Shown: positions 10,017-21,680 of the stretch, in pieces
How positions within the stretch are numbered: position 1 is the stretch's first letter
Layout of the letters: every line of letters begins with the position of its first letter
Assembly (NCBI RefSeq): GCF_051020985.1
Contig: NC_135010.1
Coordinates: 13,390,001 to 13,454,000 of the forward strand
Length of the DNA stretch: 64,000 bases
Origin: Nomia melanderi
Lineage: Eukaryota > Arthropoda > Insecta > Hymenoptera > Halictidae
Direction: 5' to 3'
The notes under the pieces: model-generated
What the model saw: only the letters and a program-made list of their open reading frames with translations
What the model was told of the DNA's origin: nothing
The model's database searches: none
Translations under genes and position numbers: made by a program

Positions 10017-13000
10017 TATTAGCCTCGGCAACGGCAGGCGAGAAGCGAGACTCGGTGTAACCGGAGGAACACGGGAAAGAGAGGGAAACGCGGCGGCCGG
10101 GGAGCATCCCCGAAACCGAGCAGCCCCTCCACGCCCCTGGGTTTCCCGGCTTTGTTCGCGGGATCCGCACGATTCCGGCGGTTCCCTTATTTTCCAGCGC
10201 GCTCTCCGTGATTTCTCCGTGCTCGCTTTTTTCCTCTCGCCCCGCTCGCGTTCGATCGCCACGGATCAGCTTCTGGCCGTTCCGACGTCGAAGGTCGCGG
10301 TGACTCACTAAATAGCCGGTTCCATATTCTGGTTCGAGCCGATCGATCGCGTTCGATCTCGAATTTTCGACGCCCGCCCTCTCGTCCCCCCGTCGAAATC
10401 GAGCGAGCTGTTTGTCGCGGAAACGTTCGTCGCAGGCCTCTCTGCCCCTCCTCACTCTCTCTCACTCTCGGCGCTCGTTTTTTCTCCTTCTCGCGCCTCG
10501 CCGTCGAACTTTATCGCGTCACGCGTTTTTCCCGCAGACACCTTTGTCGGTGTCAGAGGCTCGCCTTGAACTTTACCATCGTCCGCGCACGTTGCTCGCT
10601 GTCTTGCCGCGTCGGAATTATACAATTAATCGCGGCAAGAAGCGCCGGCCGATCGCGCCATCGATTCGTTTTCCTCTGAACTGACTAACCGCTCGATCGC
10701 GAGTCCGGTTCTGATGGTTTTTGGGAACGTGCGCGAGTAAAATTCCGAGTAAAACTCGCGCGAGTCGCTTTCGAGGTCGCTTCTCGGAAATCAACTGACT
10801 AACAGAGGTGACGGTCTTAAGGTATTTTCGTACTTGTCGTCGCTGTCAACGCGGCGGCTAGCGAGGAACGCTTCGGAGACCGACACGCGGTAGCTTCGCC
10901 CTCGACTGAACACCTAGCTTCAGATCTCGACCGATCTAGCCTGTTTCTCGTTAGGAAGGTCCTGTCGGCGTCCGATGATGGAGCAGATTTCGCCGGATTT
11001 CGTGTCGGTCGTCCCACGGTGCTCGCCCGCCCTTTGTGCACGCCCGTTGCAACGCGCTCGCATTGTGCGCCCCCGTCCACGTACGGTTTTTGTACGGGCG
11101 TGTTCCGCGCACGGGCCACGTTCCACCGCTTCCATCCGCGTTCCGCTTGCGACGTGCATCGCTCACGGGGGTCCGCGCGTTCTGCAGCTGCCCCATCCTC
11201 CGTGTCGAACGCTGCATCCTGGTCTACCGCGTTAAACAATCCCCAGCTGATATATCGTGAACGAGGCGCGGCGCAGATGAATCTGTAGCGTAGCGAAAAG
11301 AGAACAAGGTTGCGGTTGCGGCGGATGGATTTTATGATAAACACGAGCGAACCGACGGACGGAGCATCGAAGAATGCTGTGCACGCGCTTCGAGAAATTT
11401 GCGTGTGCGTTCGATTACTAGGACGCGTTCGGATCGTCGGTCGAATTGGTTTGAATGAGGATCCCGTGTAAACGCAGCCTAAGGGGCGCAGCGCGTCCGC
11501 GAAACGAAAAACCGGTGGCGCGACATGTGTCCAATGACGCGGTCCTCTCCCGGTTTTATGGAACGGGCATAAATCCACCGGGAGCAGGAGAGCGCATCCG
11601 CGGCCACGATTTCAATCTCGGGCCCTTTCATAAAAGAACTCTCGCGGACGCGGTCGCGCGAGCGAACGGTCGCGCGCGCGCTCGCCCGTAAGCGCGCAAT
11701 AATTCTCCCTATTCTACACGGTGTTCATTAATTACCGGTCCTGGCCGAGGCCAAAGAGAAAGAGGAATTATGGATCTGCCTTTATCCGTGCATCGGACAC
11801 AGAGCCGCGCTCGGAAGCGAAGGATATACCGGGCCCGCGGGATTTCTTTCTCTTTGTCTCCTTTTTTCTCGTCGGCCGTCGCGATAAGCCTTTCTTGCGA
11901 TTATTTATTATTTGCGAAATTTCCCCGTGTAAATTGCCACGCGAATCCGCCTTTAATTTAAACGTCCGCGGCGAACAATCGGCCGCGTTCCCCTCCGGGG
12001 GACGAGCGGACGAGAGTCAACGATCGGACGCATCGCCGCCGGTAATCGACGTTTCACGAGATTCGTCCGACTCGAGGTGGACGGGAATGTCTCCGAACGA
12101 CAGGCTGGAGCTGTCTCGAGGGTTTCCCGGCGGAGGGGAGAGGAAGAGGGTGAACGGGGAGCCGAGGGCCTCGTGCGATCCGCGAAACGAGAGCAGGGCT
12201 GCGCGCAGCGGGAGTCGAGAACTCGTGCGAGAGCGAGGCTCGCACGGAGGCTGTACGGAAAAGCGGCGAACAAAAAAGCTAATGCCGAACGAGAAACAGT
12301 TTATAATCCGTAGAAGTTAAGATCGAGCGACAATGCGCCACGCGGAGCGTAATAGGGGGCGCTTACAGGATTACACGCCGGCCAGGTAAACGCATTTGCC
12401 GCGTTCGCCGGCTCGGGGCCCGGCTTCCCCGGGGTCCGAGGGGGGCCGGAGCGTCGTTATTTCGGATGATCGAGAAGCTACGTGCGTGTGTACTGGGTGG
12501 CCCGGTAAACTAACCGGCTCCGGGAATCACGGCGCGAAAAAAACGCGACGATCAATTTCGGGGCGGGACGACGGGTCCGTGCGGAAGAGGAACGCCGGTG
12601 AACATTTGTTAGCTGTTCCAGAACAAACGACGAAATTACGCGCGAAGATGGCGCGGCAACGCGAAAGGTGCGCGTAACGCGGGGGTATCAATTCCGATCG
12701 ATCAATGGGGCTTCCCCGCGCGATTAGTAGGCGAACGCCGTTTAGCCGTTAAATACGACGTTTCGGAGCGTAATAGCGGCAATTATCGTGTTAGTAGCTA
12801 TATTCCGAAGGCATCCGTCGCTTCGTACCTTTCGCCGTGTAATTACGTCTCGTTAAGATCTCGGGAATGTAATCCGGCTCGCTCGCGGACGAAACTGGAA
12901 AACCGGAGCGCGCGCCGGTGCCGGCCGAACACCATCCCGGCCGTCTTGCCGCGTCCTTCTTCTTTTTCCTCCGCGCCTCCTTCCCTCCGGCGTACGAGCC

Positions 13001-14155
13001 GCCGCCTTTTCTCGCGTCGTTTCGCGATCTGTCCTGCCCATATTTCACGCCGTTCCGTGCCGATCTCCCGGCTCGAAGAAAACCTCTCCGCCCGAGAATC
13101 CTGAAGGTACATCGACGCTGAACTCGTTTAGTTCCTCGATCATCCAGTTTTCGGAATTCAGATACTTTCACGAAAACTAACGGGTATTCGACACGTTGCG
13201 TGCGAATGATCGGCTCGGTGTAAAGGGGTAATTGAATCATTAGCAACGTGGAAGTTCCAGTAAACGATTCCCCGGGAATCTCTAGACTCGGACTATCCGA
13301 AACTCGGGAGATTGAAAGTTCGGTGTTAGCGATTTTCCACAGGCGGCGCGTGAACTTTCACGCACCAGGCCTGGCTGGCTGCGCGAATCGCAAGGCCCAC
13401 GAGTGTAGGACGAGTAGGAAGACGCCGAGGAGGCGAGGACGAGCCATAGAATGCCGAAGGTGAGCTCCGGGGGATACGTAATCCTTCGAGCATTCTCGCT
13501 CGGCACGATCCTTTTCGGATCCTCGCCACCGTCTTGTCGCGCACACCGTTGTATTAATGACGCCGGGCAACGGGGAAAGACGCGTACCCAACGAATCGTC
13601 CAGGAAAAGATGTGTATCGGGCCCGACAGGAAATCGGAACGTGCAGACGCGACGAAATTATGAATGCCGCGAGATCGAGAGACGAAAGTGCCGTTACGGA
13701 TTAGAAGGCACGGGGCTCGATCCTGCGAGCAGGCGGTCGTCGAGTCGGTCTAAATCGTCGCCGTAAACTCGTACGCGTAATGGCCGGCCGAGATCGAGAT
13801 CGGCCAAGTTTTACAACGACGTGGCGACCCCGGTTATCGTAAAACCGAGCGTATACGATTTCCGCGCCGTCCGCGTCGAAAGAACAATCCGGTGTAGGGT
13901 TTCCGTCGCGGCTCGTTTCCCGGCCACTTTGGGGTCTCGATCGCGATTCCGTTGGACGAGAAACCGGGACACCCTGTCGCGGTTCCCGTTCCCCGAGAGC
14001 GGCGCTGCGCGGAGACCACGATTCTATCTGTCAGAGGTTGGTTATGTCGTTTGGAAAGCAGGGAGCGCGACAGCGGCGCGCGCGACGACCCTTTGCCAGC
14101 GGCTTTCGATCGGGAATCTAATGGTGACGGATCGACGACGGAATCGATCCCCGAA

Positions 14156-14168
14156 GGGTCACGGGTCA
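14156..14168 (+). promoter_or_regulatory. DR1-type nuclear-receptor half-site pair
   Basis: Two GGGTCA half sites in direct orientation separated by one base (14156-14161 and 14163-14168). The DR1 arrangement is recognised by HNF4 and by RXR/USP-type receptors. One site by itself can arise by chance in this much DNA. Confidence 0.3.
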
Positions 14169-14456
14169 CCGTGAAACCCGGTGGTCGTCGCACCTTTTGT
14201 CGCCGCGTCGACAGTCGCCGGAGCTGCGCAGCCTCTATCCAGCCTCGAACGAGACAGAGAAAGAGAAGGGGCGGGTGTCCTTAGATGGTTCTCGCGGTGA
14301 TTCGTCATAGGCGTGACCCAACGACGACGACGTTCCATCCTAATCGCGTCATCGACGTCCACGACGCTCGACTTTTTCTCGGCGAGATAGGATCTCGCGA
14401 CGCTGTTACCGCATACCGCTCGATACACGCGCGCGCGACGAGGCCTTCGGCTGCAG

Positions 14457-15575
14457 GTGTTGCCGTGGCTGCCGATCCGATATCTCGATCATCGGACAAG
14501 ACTCCCGATTCGCCGAAACTCTTCCCAGCCGAAGATCCTCGCGCGAAACACGACGAGGAACGAGAGACGGTTGAAACCAGAAGCGACAGCTAAGAGGCAG
14601 CTGCGGGAAGAAGCTAAAGAGAAGCTGGAGTCATCGAGATGGCTGCTTGAAGATCCTCGGGTCTATCGGAGAGGCAGCTCCCGAATAAAAGCAGAGCTGC
14701 TAGAGGGAAGCTTTAGCGCCAAACGGAAGAAGCGAAAGACAAGTGGCTCGCGTTTGAGCGCGACGGACAGGGAGAGCGAGACAGAAGCTGCGGAGCTGGT
14801 AGAGGATAGTAGGCAGCTCGGAGCGAGCGAGCAGCGGGTGCTCCGGATCCGACTGGACCGGTTCTGCCTGGATTCCCTAGGAGTTCTAGCCTTCGGGACT
14901 CTGTTCGAGCTCTCTCGCAGGATTCTCACTGGTCACCGGCTGCTGGTCACCGGTTCGCTGGCTACGACGCAGCAGACCGGACCACTCTTTGGCCGGTCCA
15001 GCTCTCTTTCTCCCTCTGTCTCGGCATTTTTTCCTCTTCTCGGTCGCTCTTTCCCTCCTTTCTTCGTTGCTTCCTTCCTTCCTTCCTTCCTTCCTTGTAC
15101 CTCGTTTCCCTGGCTGTTACCCCAGCGGGGAGGAAGTTTCGCGCCGCATCGGCGGACCCGTTCCCGGTGCTACTCACTACGTTTCAACGTACCATTTATC
15201 ATCGGGCCGCGTCGCTGCACCGGCGCTCTCTCCTCTCCGGCCAGCTCCGCTGGCTTCTCTGATGACTTGATACTAAACGCGCGCGCGCGGACCAACTTCG
15301 CGCGACACCGATACGACCGCGCACTATCTGATCCGTTCCCGGGGAGACCGAGAAAGGCTGGCGTGGGCCCCTCTCGTTTCTCGTTCCGCAGCGCCGAGAG
15401 ACCCGGAGACGCGACGCGACGCGACACGACGCGGCGCGGCCGAACCACGGGATACACGTTGGGATTCTGCGCGATCCGAGATATTCCCGGTCCGCTGCTT
15501 CTGCCGCTGCTCGCCGGCCCTTTAATTATACGAGTGGCTACGCAATTTGTCTTGTTATCGATCCGAGATTTCTGA
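14457..15575 (+). CDS. unrecognised 372-codon open frame, doubtful gene
   Basis: I do not recognise the product. Roughly the first third (about 14570-14920) is compositionally distinct from the surroundings: rich in AGCTG, GAAG and AAGAAG, poorer in CpG, and encoding a charged, helix-prone segment with the basic run KRKKRK. That resembles exonic sequence with splicing-enhancer-like motifs. The second half runs through a (CTTC)n microsatellite and Ser/Phe/Pro low complexity, which argues against one continuous coding exon. No introns, homology or clear start context support it. A transcribed exon confined to the first third is possible. Confidence 0.12.
   Translation: MLPWLPIRYLDHRTRLPIRRNSSQPKILARNTTRNERRLKPEATAKRQLREEAKEKLESSRWLLEDPRVYRRGSSRIKAELLEGSFSAKRKKRKTSGSRLSATDRESETEAAELVEDSRQLGASEQRVLRIRLDRFCLDSLGVLAFGTLFELSRRILTGHRLLVTGSLATTQQTGPLFGRSSSLSPSVSAFFPLLGRSFPPFFVASFLPSFLPCTSFPWLLPQRGGSFAPHRRTRSRCYSLRFNVPFIIGPRRCTGALSSPASSAGFSDDLILNARARTNFARHRYDRALSDPFPGRPRKAGVGPSRFSFRSAERPGDATRRDTTRRGRTTGYTLGFCAIRDIPGPLLLPLLAGPLIIRVATQFVLLSIRDF
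14929..14953 (+). repeat. short direct repeat CTGGTCACCGG x2
   Basis: CTGGTCACCGG occurs at 14929-14939 and again at 14943-14953, spaced by three bases. Each copy contains the palindrome GGTCACC. It is probably a small local duplication. Confidence 0.7.
15070..15096. repeat. (CTTC)n tetranucleotide repeat
   Basis: About six and a half perfect CTTC units in a longer pyrimidine-rich run starting near 15000. Confidence 0.95.
15408..15435. repeat. (GCGAC)n pentamer repeat
   Basis: Three perfect GCGAC units followed by ACGAC and GCGGC-type derivatives. Shorter runs of the same pentamer or its complement occur near 18363 and 50826. Confidence 0.85.
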
Positions 15576-16877
15576 TTCCACGGGTCGGCCCCTCCGCCCC
15601 GTCCCTCGCGACTGCATGCGCGAGAATCCCACCGCGACGATTCGGTTTATTCCACTCGAGAAACCTTCCGACGATCGCCGTCCAGTTTTCCAGCGCGAAT
15701 TTTCGCACACTTCTGCGGCCGCGTCCTCCTCTTCTTTCTTCTGGCTCGTCGTCCGAGGGTTCCAGCCAGCTATTATGCGCTCCGCGGAAGAGCCTCCAGC
15801 GTGCGCTACACGATTGCTCCGGTTACCCTCGCTCGCCCCGGCGCAGCCTCTTTCAGGCTGCATCGGGATCCAGTTTTCGAATCGGGTTCCTCCGCCTGAA
15901 ACCGTGCAGGATGACCGTTGTCGGGGAGGAAGCAGCTCGACACCGGCCATCCTGACCGTTGACATCGGTTTTGTCTCCGGCGACAGCCTGTGCGCGGAGA
16001 AAGGTGCCAGCGAAAGAGAAAGGGTTGCGCTTCCAGCTGGCAGGGTGAGAAACTCGGAGGCTAGCTTCCATAGTTCGCCGATGAATTCGGTCGTTAATTA
16101 CGCCCGGGAACAGGCGCCTACTCATTTTTCAGCGAGCCGCTCGAACGATCGCTAGGATTCTTCTGGCAGCGACGCCCGTTTCTTTATTTACGGCGGCGCG
16201 GGCCCTTCGCGGCCGACGATTTAAATTAATATCCTCGAATTTCCCTCCGTCGCCGAAGACTAATGGCTTTCGTCCCGCGCCGGGGAGAGCCAGCCGAGCT
16301 CCAGTCCGAGTTTTCCAGCGGAAAACGAGGCCGGCCGTCTTGGAACGCGCCGCGAACCGCTCGCGCCGCGATCGATCAACGTCGACGGGTTGTTCTCGCG
16401 GCTGCGAAAAAAATAATTTCGCTGTCGACGACGCGGAGAAGTACGCAACGCGATCGAGGAAATTATTCCGCCGTGGAAAATTCCGCGCGACCGAGCCGCA
16501 TTCCGTTACGGACGGGCGACAGGGCGGGGTGACGCAATGTTATCGCGCGGCGTCGCGAAACCGCGAGTTTTCCGGGTCCGGCGGAGGCTCGAAATTTCGA
16601 TCTATCGACGTCACCGATCGACGAATCCGCGCCGATCCCCCGAACAAGGAAAAAGCCGGGGCGCCCGGTTCAAGTAATCGGCCGACACCGGCGGGAATCG
16701 GCGCGACCGAGCGATCATTATCGGCCACTTAGCGTCGTTAATGTCATAATTATATCAAATCGCAGCTATTAGCTGACAACGCGGAACGCGAGGTGTAATC
16801 AATCGCGCGGTGCGTTAATTGTGCCCGGCGAGCGTGCCCGGACGTGGGCAGCCGACTTCGATTCGATGAGAACCCCG

Positions 16878-16893
16878 CCGGTGTAAACACCGG
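16878..16893. other. perfect 7-bp inverted repeat with 2-nt spacer
   Basis: CCGGTGT, AA, ACACCGG. The spacer is too tight for a normal RNA hairpin, so as DNA it is best seen as a dyad-symmetric site. Confidence 0.6.
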
Positions 16894-17102
16894 GGAGAAA
16901 GCCTCGGATAGTTTTCTACGAATGCGCGCGATCGATCTGTAACGGCGGGCTGTCGCTGTCGCAACGAATGGCCATTTTATTTTATTACTCCGTCGCAAAT
17001 TAATTGGACGAACGAAACACGCCTGTAATAGCGTTTATAATAGCGCGAACGGACATTCGCTTTATGGTTTCGGGCACCGGGATCCCCGTTACGGTGCACC
17101 CG

Positions 17103-17155
17103 TTGACACGGTACATTTAATATGTCAAACATCGCCGATCGGTATCTAATTAGAT
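17103..17155. promoter_or_regulatory. paired dyads: TTGACA/TGTCAA and TAATTA palindrome
   Basis: TTGACA (17103-17108) and TGTCAA (17123-17128) form a perfect inverted pair. Sixteen bases further lies ATCTAATTAGAT (17144-17155), a perfect 12-bp palindrome centred on the homeodomain core TAATTA. TGACA is the core bound by TALE homeodomain proteins (Exd/Hth class), and TAATTA by many Antp-, en- and paired-class proteins. A splice-donor-like CTGG/GTAAGTG lies on the minus strand at 17206-17196. The enhancer reading is inference. Confidence 0.35.
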
Positions 17156-17967
17156 CTCGCTCAGGTGGGAGACCAGTCGACACGACCGAAAATCACACTT
17201 ACCCAGACGTCGACGCTCGAGCTCGGTGCACGCGGCGGCTAACCCGAACTAAACGCTGTCCTTCGCAAAATTCCAGTTTCCTGACCTCGGATCGCCGATC
17301 GTCCCACGGATCCATCCTGGACCCGACAGCCGCCAGGGCCCGGGACTCGCGGGGTCCGGCCCGGACGCAGCCATCGGCAGCGACAAGCTCGAACAACGGA
17401 AAACCGTCAACGGATCGTGGTCGGATTCGAGGTAAGACGTCCGGGGAATCTCGCTCGCCTGCGAACAGAAAGGTGTCCGAGCGTGTTAATTCGAAGGGTG
17501 GAGCAGCCGCGGGAGCGACGCCTCGCTCGCCGGTCCGCGGTCAAACTGTTAAACGGAGGGCCCGCGATTTTCGCGAGGGATTTACGATTCGAGAGCGAGC
17601 GAGAGGGTAAGGGTAATCGGCGGTCGCGAGCTCGTGGATCAACTCGTTGCGATTCGTTAATTATTACCGTGGAGCGGACTAGAGCGAGTCCGTGTAAGCG
17701 GTACGGGCGGAGGGAGGACGAGGACGAGGATCAGGAGGAGGACGGGGGTGTGCGGCTGGGACACCGTACAGAGGAAGGGTAGGGGGACGCGCGAGACGGA
17801 GGAGCAAAAAAGACGGTCGATCGTTAGCAAGGTACAAATTTCGCCATTTGCCGCAATAAACCTTCGAACCCGCTTGTAACTTCTTCTTATGGGAGGCATG
17901 AGTAATCGCCTTGTTAGCCCTTATGGCCTATAGCGCTCATACGCTCGCTCCCTTGTCCATGGGAGGG

Positions 17968-17984
17968 ACAACAACAACAACAAC
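17968..17984. repeat. (CAA)n repeat
   Basis: Five or more CAA units, followed by CGCCAACAAC. It is a simple repeat. Confidence 0.85.
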
Positions 17985-19272
17985 GCCAACAACGGCCGAC
18001 ATGCACGCACCGCGATTACAAAAAAACGATCAGCATACTGGGGGAGAGAGCGAGACGGAGGATGAGTCGACGACGAAACGGAGCCGAGGGACACGGAGGG
18101 CGGAGGAGGGACGCCGGGAAACGATAGGGGTACGAAACGCGAAACACACGCGATATATATACCCCATCGACACCGGGGTCTGTGTAACGAGCGAGCCAAA
18201 GGACCCGCCGATCCTCGGGGCCGGAACAGAAATCGAGAAGGAGGGAACCCGCCGCGACCCGGAGGGAACGCCGGAGAAACGGAGGGGCCGGGTCCAAGGC
18301 TGGACTCGCGTTGTAACCGAGAAACGAGCAAAAAACGCACGCCCCGAGGACGAGCTAGCCGCCGACGCGACGCGACGCGCCTCACCGGGGGTGGACCGCG
18401 CGGCGGCTGGCGGCTTCTCTCTCCCCTTTGTGTTTTCCCCGTTTCTTTTCGTCTCCCGGCCGCGAAATTTAATTACCTCGCGCGCCGAGCGTCTCTACCA
18501 CTTAATTAGGAGGCCTATAAATTAAAATATAGTCAGCGCCGGAGGAGGGTGTCCGCGCGACCGAGAAATTTATAGAATTCGGACGAGAGGCAGGCGAGAG
18601 AATTCTTCTCTCTCGCGGGACGAACGATCGTGTCTCGGCCCGTTCGACCGACGCGGTTATTAATTAAGACGCGGCCCCGAGGTCCCGAACGAAACCGAGG
18701 ATCCGGCGCGGACGTAACAGTTTCCCTCGGCGTCTTCTGCGGGTAGTCGCGATCCGATCTCGGGAATTCCGTGGCTCGGCTCGCCCCGAAAAACGCGGGA
18801 TCCTCGCCGCGGTCGAGCCGATTCCTCGCGGGACCTCCAGCACGGAGAGGTACACGACGCGGAGAGGTCGTGGTGCGCGCACGCACACAGGTGCATGGAA
18901 GTCGCGTGGCCCCATATCTTAAGGACAAGCCAGGGGGGGTCCCGGTCGAAGGACAGCGAATGGGGACTAACACTGTTTTATCGTGTAGCCAATTAATAAC
19001 GTTTCCCCGGCCCCCGGCCGCCTCCTCCTGCCCCCGTGGCCCGTGTCGCCGGACTTCGCGAAGAAGAGATCTCGCCTCAGAGATATCCGAGGACGTCCTC
19101 GGACCCCCGGAAGGTGGGCCGAGTATCCCGCCGATTCCGCGGTCGGCAGGGTCATCGAGTGAAATCGAGCGATATCGCAACCCCGTTCGCTTCGCTTCGC
19201 CGGTCGAAAATCGCGAGCCGGATCCGTACAACGGGGACACATTCTAAGAGGGTTTTGCTTGTGATGTTGCAG

Positions 19273-19441
19273 CTTACAGACTTGTCTCGCATCGTCCAGA
19301 TGCAAGCGATCGTTCTCCCAGGGTCCTGTCGCAGCGAGGCCATCGTGTCAGTGTGGAAATGCATTCATTACATAGAATTACGGTATAAATTGTGTTAAAT
19401 CAATGTTAATCGCTGTAGCGAAGTGGGGTATTAACAATAAA
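19273..19441 (+). other. possible 3' terminal exon (plus) or first exon (minus)
   Basis: On the plus strand a pyrimidine-containing run ends in TTGCAG (AG at 19271-19272); a second acceptor-like TTACAG ends at 19279. The open frame crossing it stops at 19398, and AATAAA follows at 19436-19441 with GT-rich DNA after it. That order fits an acceptor, terminal exon and poly(A) signal. On the minus strand ATG with a good context (ACGATGG) begins an open frame at about 19340 that reaches a GTAAGC donor-like site near 19272. The two readings exclude each other. The island is less CpG-rich than its flanks. I recognise neither peptide. Confidence 0.25.
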
Positions 19442-19469
19442 TACATTATTTTATGTAACACGTGTCTCG

Positions 19470-21000
19470 TTATCGTACACCCTCCTCTCTTCCTCCCGCC
19501 GCCCGCGGTCCCTCGTCCTCGCGGAGCTACTACGGTCGAGCCGTTTCTCGAGCGTTTTTCAGCGCCGTGAATTTCTTTACGCGCCGAAGAAGCTCGGTCA
19601 CCGTGCTTCCCTACTTTTTCCCGAGTCGTTCGCAGCGAGACGAGGGAAAGAGCCGCTCGTAAAAAGCTGCTGCAACGACCGGCATCTGCGTCGAGCAATT
19701 AACGAAAGGGTTTTCGCCTCCCCGGCCACCCTATCTCGCCCGCTCCGCGATACCTCCCGAAGCAGGCAGCCGCTCGCGCTCGTCGACAACCTGCATGATT
19801 TACAACGAGCTTTTATTTTTTAATCCCGGCGCAACTGTCACCGTTGCGCCCTGCCACCGTTCGCCGCTGTCCCATTCGTCCGCGCTCGAATCGCGGATTC
19901 ACCGACTCGGCACCGTGTTCCTGTCGAGCGATCCCACGAACGCCGGAACTCGCCAGAGGGAAAGGATTTCTCGAGGAAAAACCGTCGAAGCAAGGAGGCG
20001 AAGCTGAAAGAGAGGAACAGGCGAAGCAACGTCGCAACTTGGAAGCCCGACAGGGCTCGCGTTTAAACCGGGATTTGCGACTCGACGGTACTTAACCCTC
20101 GGGATGGCCTACGAAATGACTTTATGGCAGATCGGAGCCACGGTTTAGATTGCATAAGGGGGCTCAACGCGGACCAAGGGGCACTGCGCGGCGTCCGATG
20201 ACGATCGTTTCGATCAGGCGACAACGGTGCTCGCGAGCCCCCGAGGATTCCGCAAATGGAATCCTGATTACCTCATCCACGCGCTCGATAATCCATCGTT
20301 CCGCGACAACTCGAAATTTACAGACAGTTAGCGGGTGGTTCGAGCCGGGATCGTTTTATTGGGAGCGTAACGCGGCAGCAGTTTCGTGATCGGGATCAGC
20401 TTACGCCGGCCGGACCGGGCATACGTCCGGGGAGGAGGGACGCGCGAGAGGGAGAAAAAGTCGAAAGTGCAAACTCGGTGGGTTTCGAGGGAAACGTTGA
20501 AGGAGCAGCGGCGGATCTAGGTGGCGGAGGTGGGGCCGGCTCTCTCGTTCGGCCGTTCGACGAGGCAATTTCGTGCGACGATCGGCGCCGCGCGAGAAGC
20601 TTGCCCAGGGTTTGAGCACCTCTTTGTAATTTTACGTTGCCGTGGGGTGGCTAAAGCTGACGCAGTGGGGTAGGTGGTCGTGGTATGCCCAGTAGCCAAT
20701 TCCCGGCTCTGGCCTCGACTCGCCGGGTCCATTCATCGCCGAGCACTACGTGACCGGTTTACCAATCCAGCTCTTCCTACACCAACACCGACGCCGCCGA
20801 GTTCTCTCTCCTACCTTTCTCTCCCGGTTGAACCGAGAGCGCCGGCACGGCCCGGCCCGGCCCGGCTTCGCTCCGCTCGGCCCCTGTACCTTCCCGCGTA
20901 CGCGTATCCGCCAAACAACCCCCGGCGTCGTATCGACCGGCTCACGAACTCCCCTTCGCGATACCGAAACACTCTCGTCAACGATTTTCCAGAGGTTTGA
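19470..21000. other. gene-free block
   Basis: G+C-rich DNA with frames below 110 codons except the start of one at 20750-21280, which is unrecognised. A (GGCCC)n array lies at 20849-20865. No promoter, exon or structural element stood out. Confidence 0.5.
20849..20865. repeat. (GGCCC)3 repeat
   Basis: Three GGCCC units plus a partial one. It is a short pentamer array of the CpG-poor, C/G-only type. Confidence 0.8.
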
Positions 21001-21680
21001 TTCGACCGATCTTACTCTGGCCCGTACACTTTCAACCCTGCGCTGTCCTCTCGGCAGAGTTCGGCTCCGCGCTCGGTCAAGTTATCTCTCTGGACGATTA
21101 ACTCTGCACTGTTCTAATGAGATATTGAGTACACGCTCGAGTTTATCGCATAAACGACATACGGACCGAAGGTTACGACAGTTTCATTTCGATATTTCAT
21201 GTGTAATTAGCGTAACGACGCCTAATATGGGACACTTGACTCGAGGAGCTCGCCGGGAAATATGGATTTCTTTTCAATGAAACCTGCCACGAGACAGGGA
21301 TTAGTTAGTAAACATTCGTAAACTAGTCGATAACAGTGCAGATATCGAAATGCCTTTGAAATATGATAAATAATGGAAACGAGTCAGAAGCAGCGATCTG
21401 AGAAATGACTCCCAATACGAAACAGCCGGGTAATTTGTAAACAGCACTAATTTTTGTCACAGGAAATGAATATTTATGGAATTAAAAAGGACAAACGAAT
21501 GTTCTACTTCTCCGAACCTGTGTTATGTTAATTTTCTTCTTCTATATAACACGTAAGATATACAATGCTAATTGTTATCGAATTTTATAATCACGCTGCA
21601 TCGAGTCAGCTCTCAGCTGCAAAGGGAATCGACCCAATTAAATTCAGTAACCGAGATTTCGCTGCACGTCTTCCATGTTC
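21000..21680. other. pronounced A+T-rich island
   Basis: This is the most A+T-rich part of the window: 21301-21360 has 20 G+C of 60. It carries several TAAT and TTTATGG cores, an inverted repeat GTGTTAT (21520-21526) / ATAACAC (21546-21552), and acceptor- and donor-like signals (next entry). Its sharp contrast with both flanks suggests a conserved element, an exon-containing stretch or a decayed insertion. No terminal inverted repeats or target duplication were found to support the last. Confidence 0.4.
21463..21552 (+). other. possible small exon with a 21-residue ORF
   Basis: A pyrimidine-rich acceptor ending in GTCACAG (AG at 21461-21462) is followed 90 bases later by the donor-like CAC/GTAAGA (GT from 21553). 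Between them an ATG at 21466 opens a frame of 21 codons, ending in TAA at 21529-21531. The peptide (MNIYGIKKDKRMFYFSEPVLC split as MNIYGIKKDK plus RMFYFSEPVLC) has normal amino-acid composition, unlike the Arg-rich chance frames elsewhere. Short frames occur by chance in A+T-rich DNA, so this is weak. I know no such protein. Confidence 0.18.

Larger units (their letters stand above)
8700..14400. other. gene-free block
   Basis: The block starts with purine-rich repeats and a CCG run at about 8981-9005. It then contains the 47-nt hairpin at 9970-10016, the small hairpin CGGGGA-GCA-TCCCCG at 10098-10112 and an A+T-richer stretch at 13120-13250. A DR1-like site lies at 14156-14168. Open frames of 239 codons (9736-10455, minus) and 253 codons (10817-11578, minus) show no recognisable domain and are crossed by frames on the other strand. 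Confidence 0.55.
15600..19240. other. gene-free block
   Basis: The block contains an A+T-richer island with regulatory-like symmetry (16.7-17.2 kb), a GA-rich purine tract at about 17704-17755 and a CAA repeat at 17968-17984. Several TAATTA cores cluster at 18.47-18.67 kb. Open frames up to 235 codons (18533-19240, minus) are Arg/Pro/Ser-rich and overlapped on both strands; none is recognisable. Confidence 0.55.

Noticed and set aside
10817..11578. 253-codon minus-strand frame, considered as a decayed transposon product
   Set aside because: No transposase motif, no clear terminal inverted repeats and no target-site duplication could be found around it.
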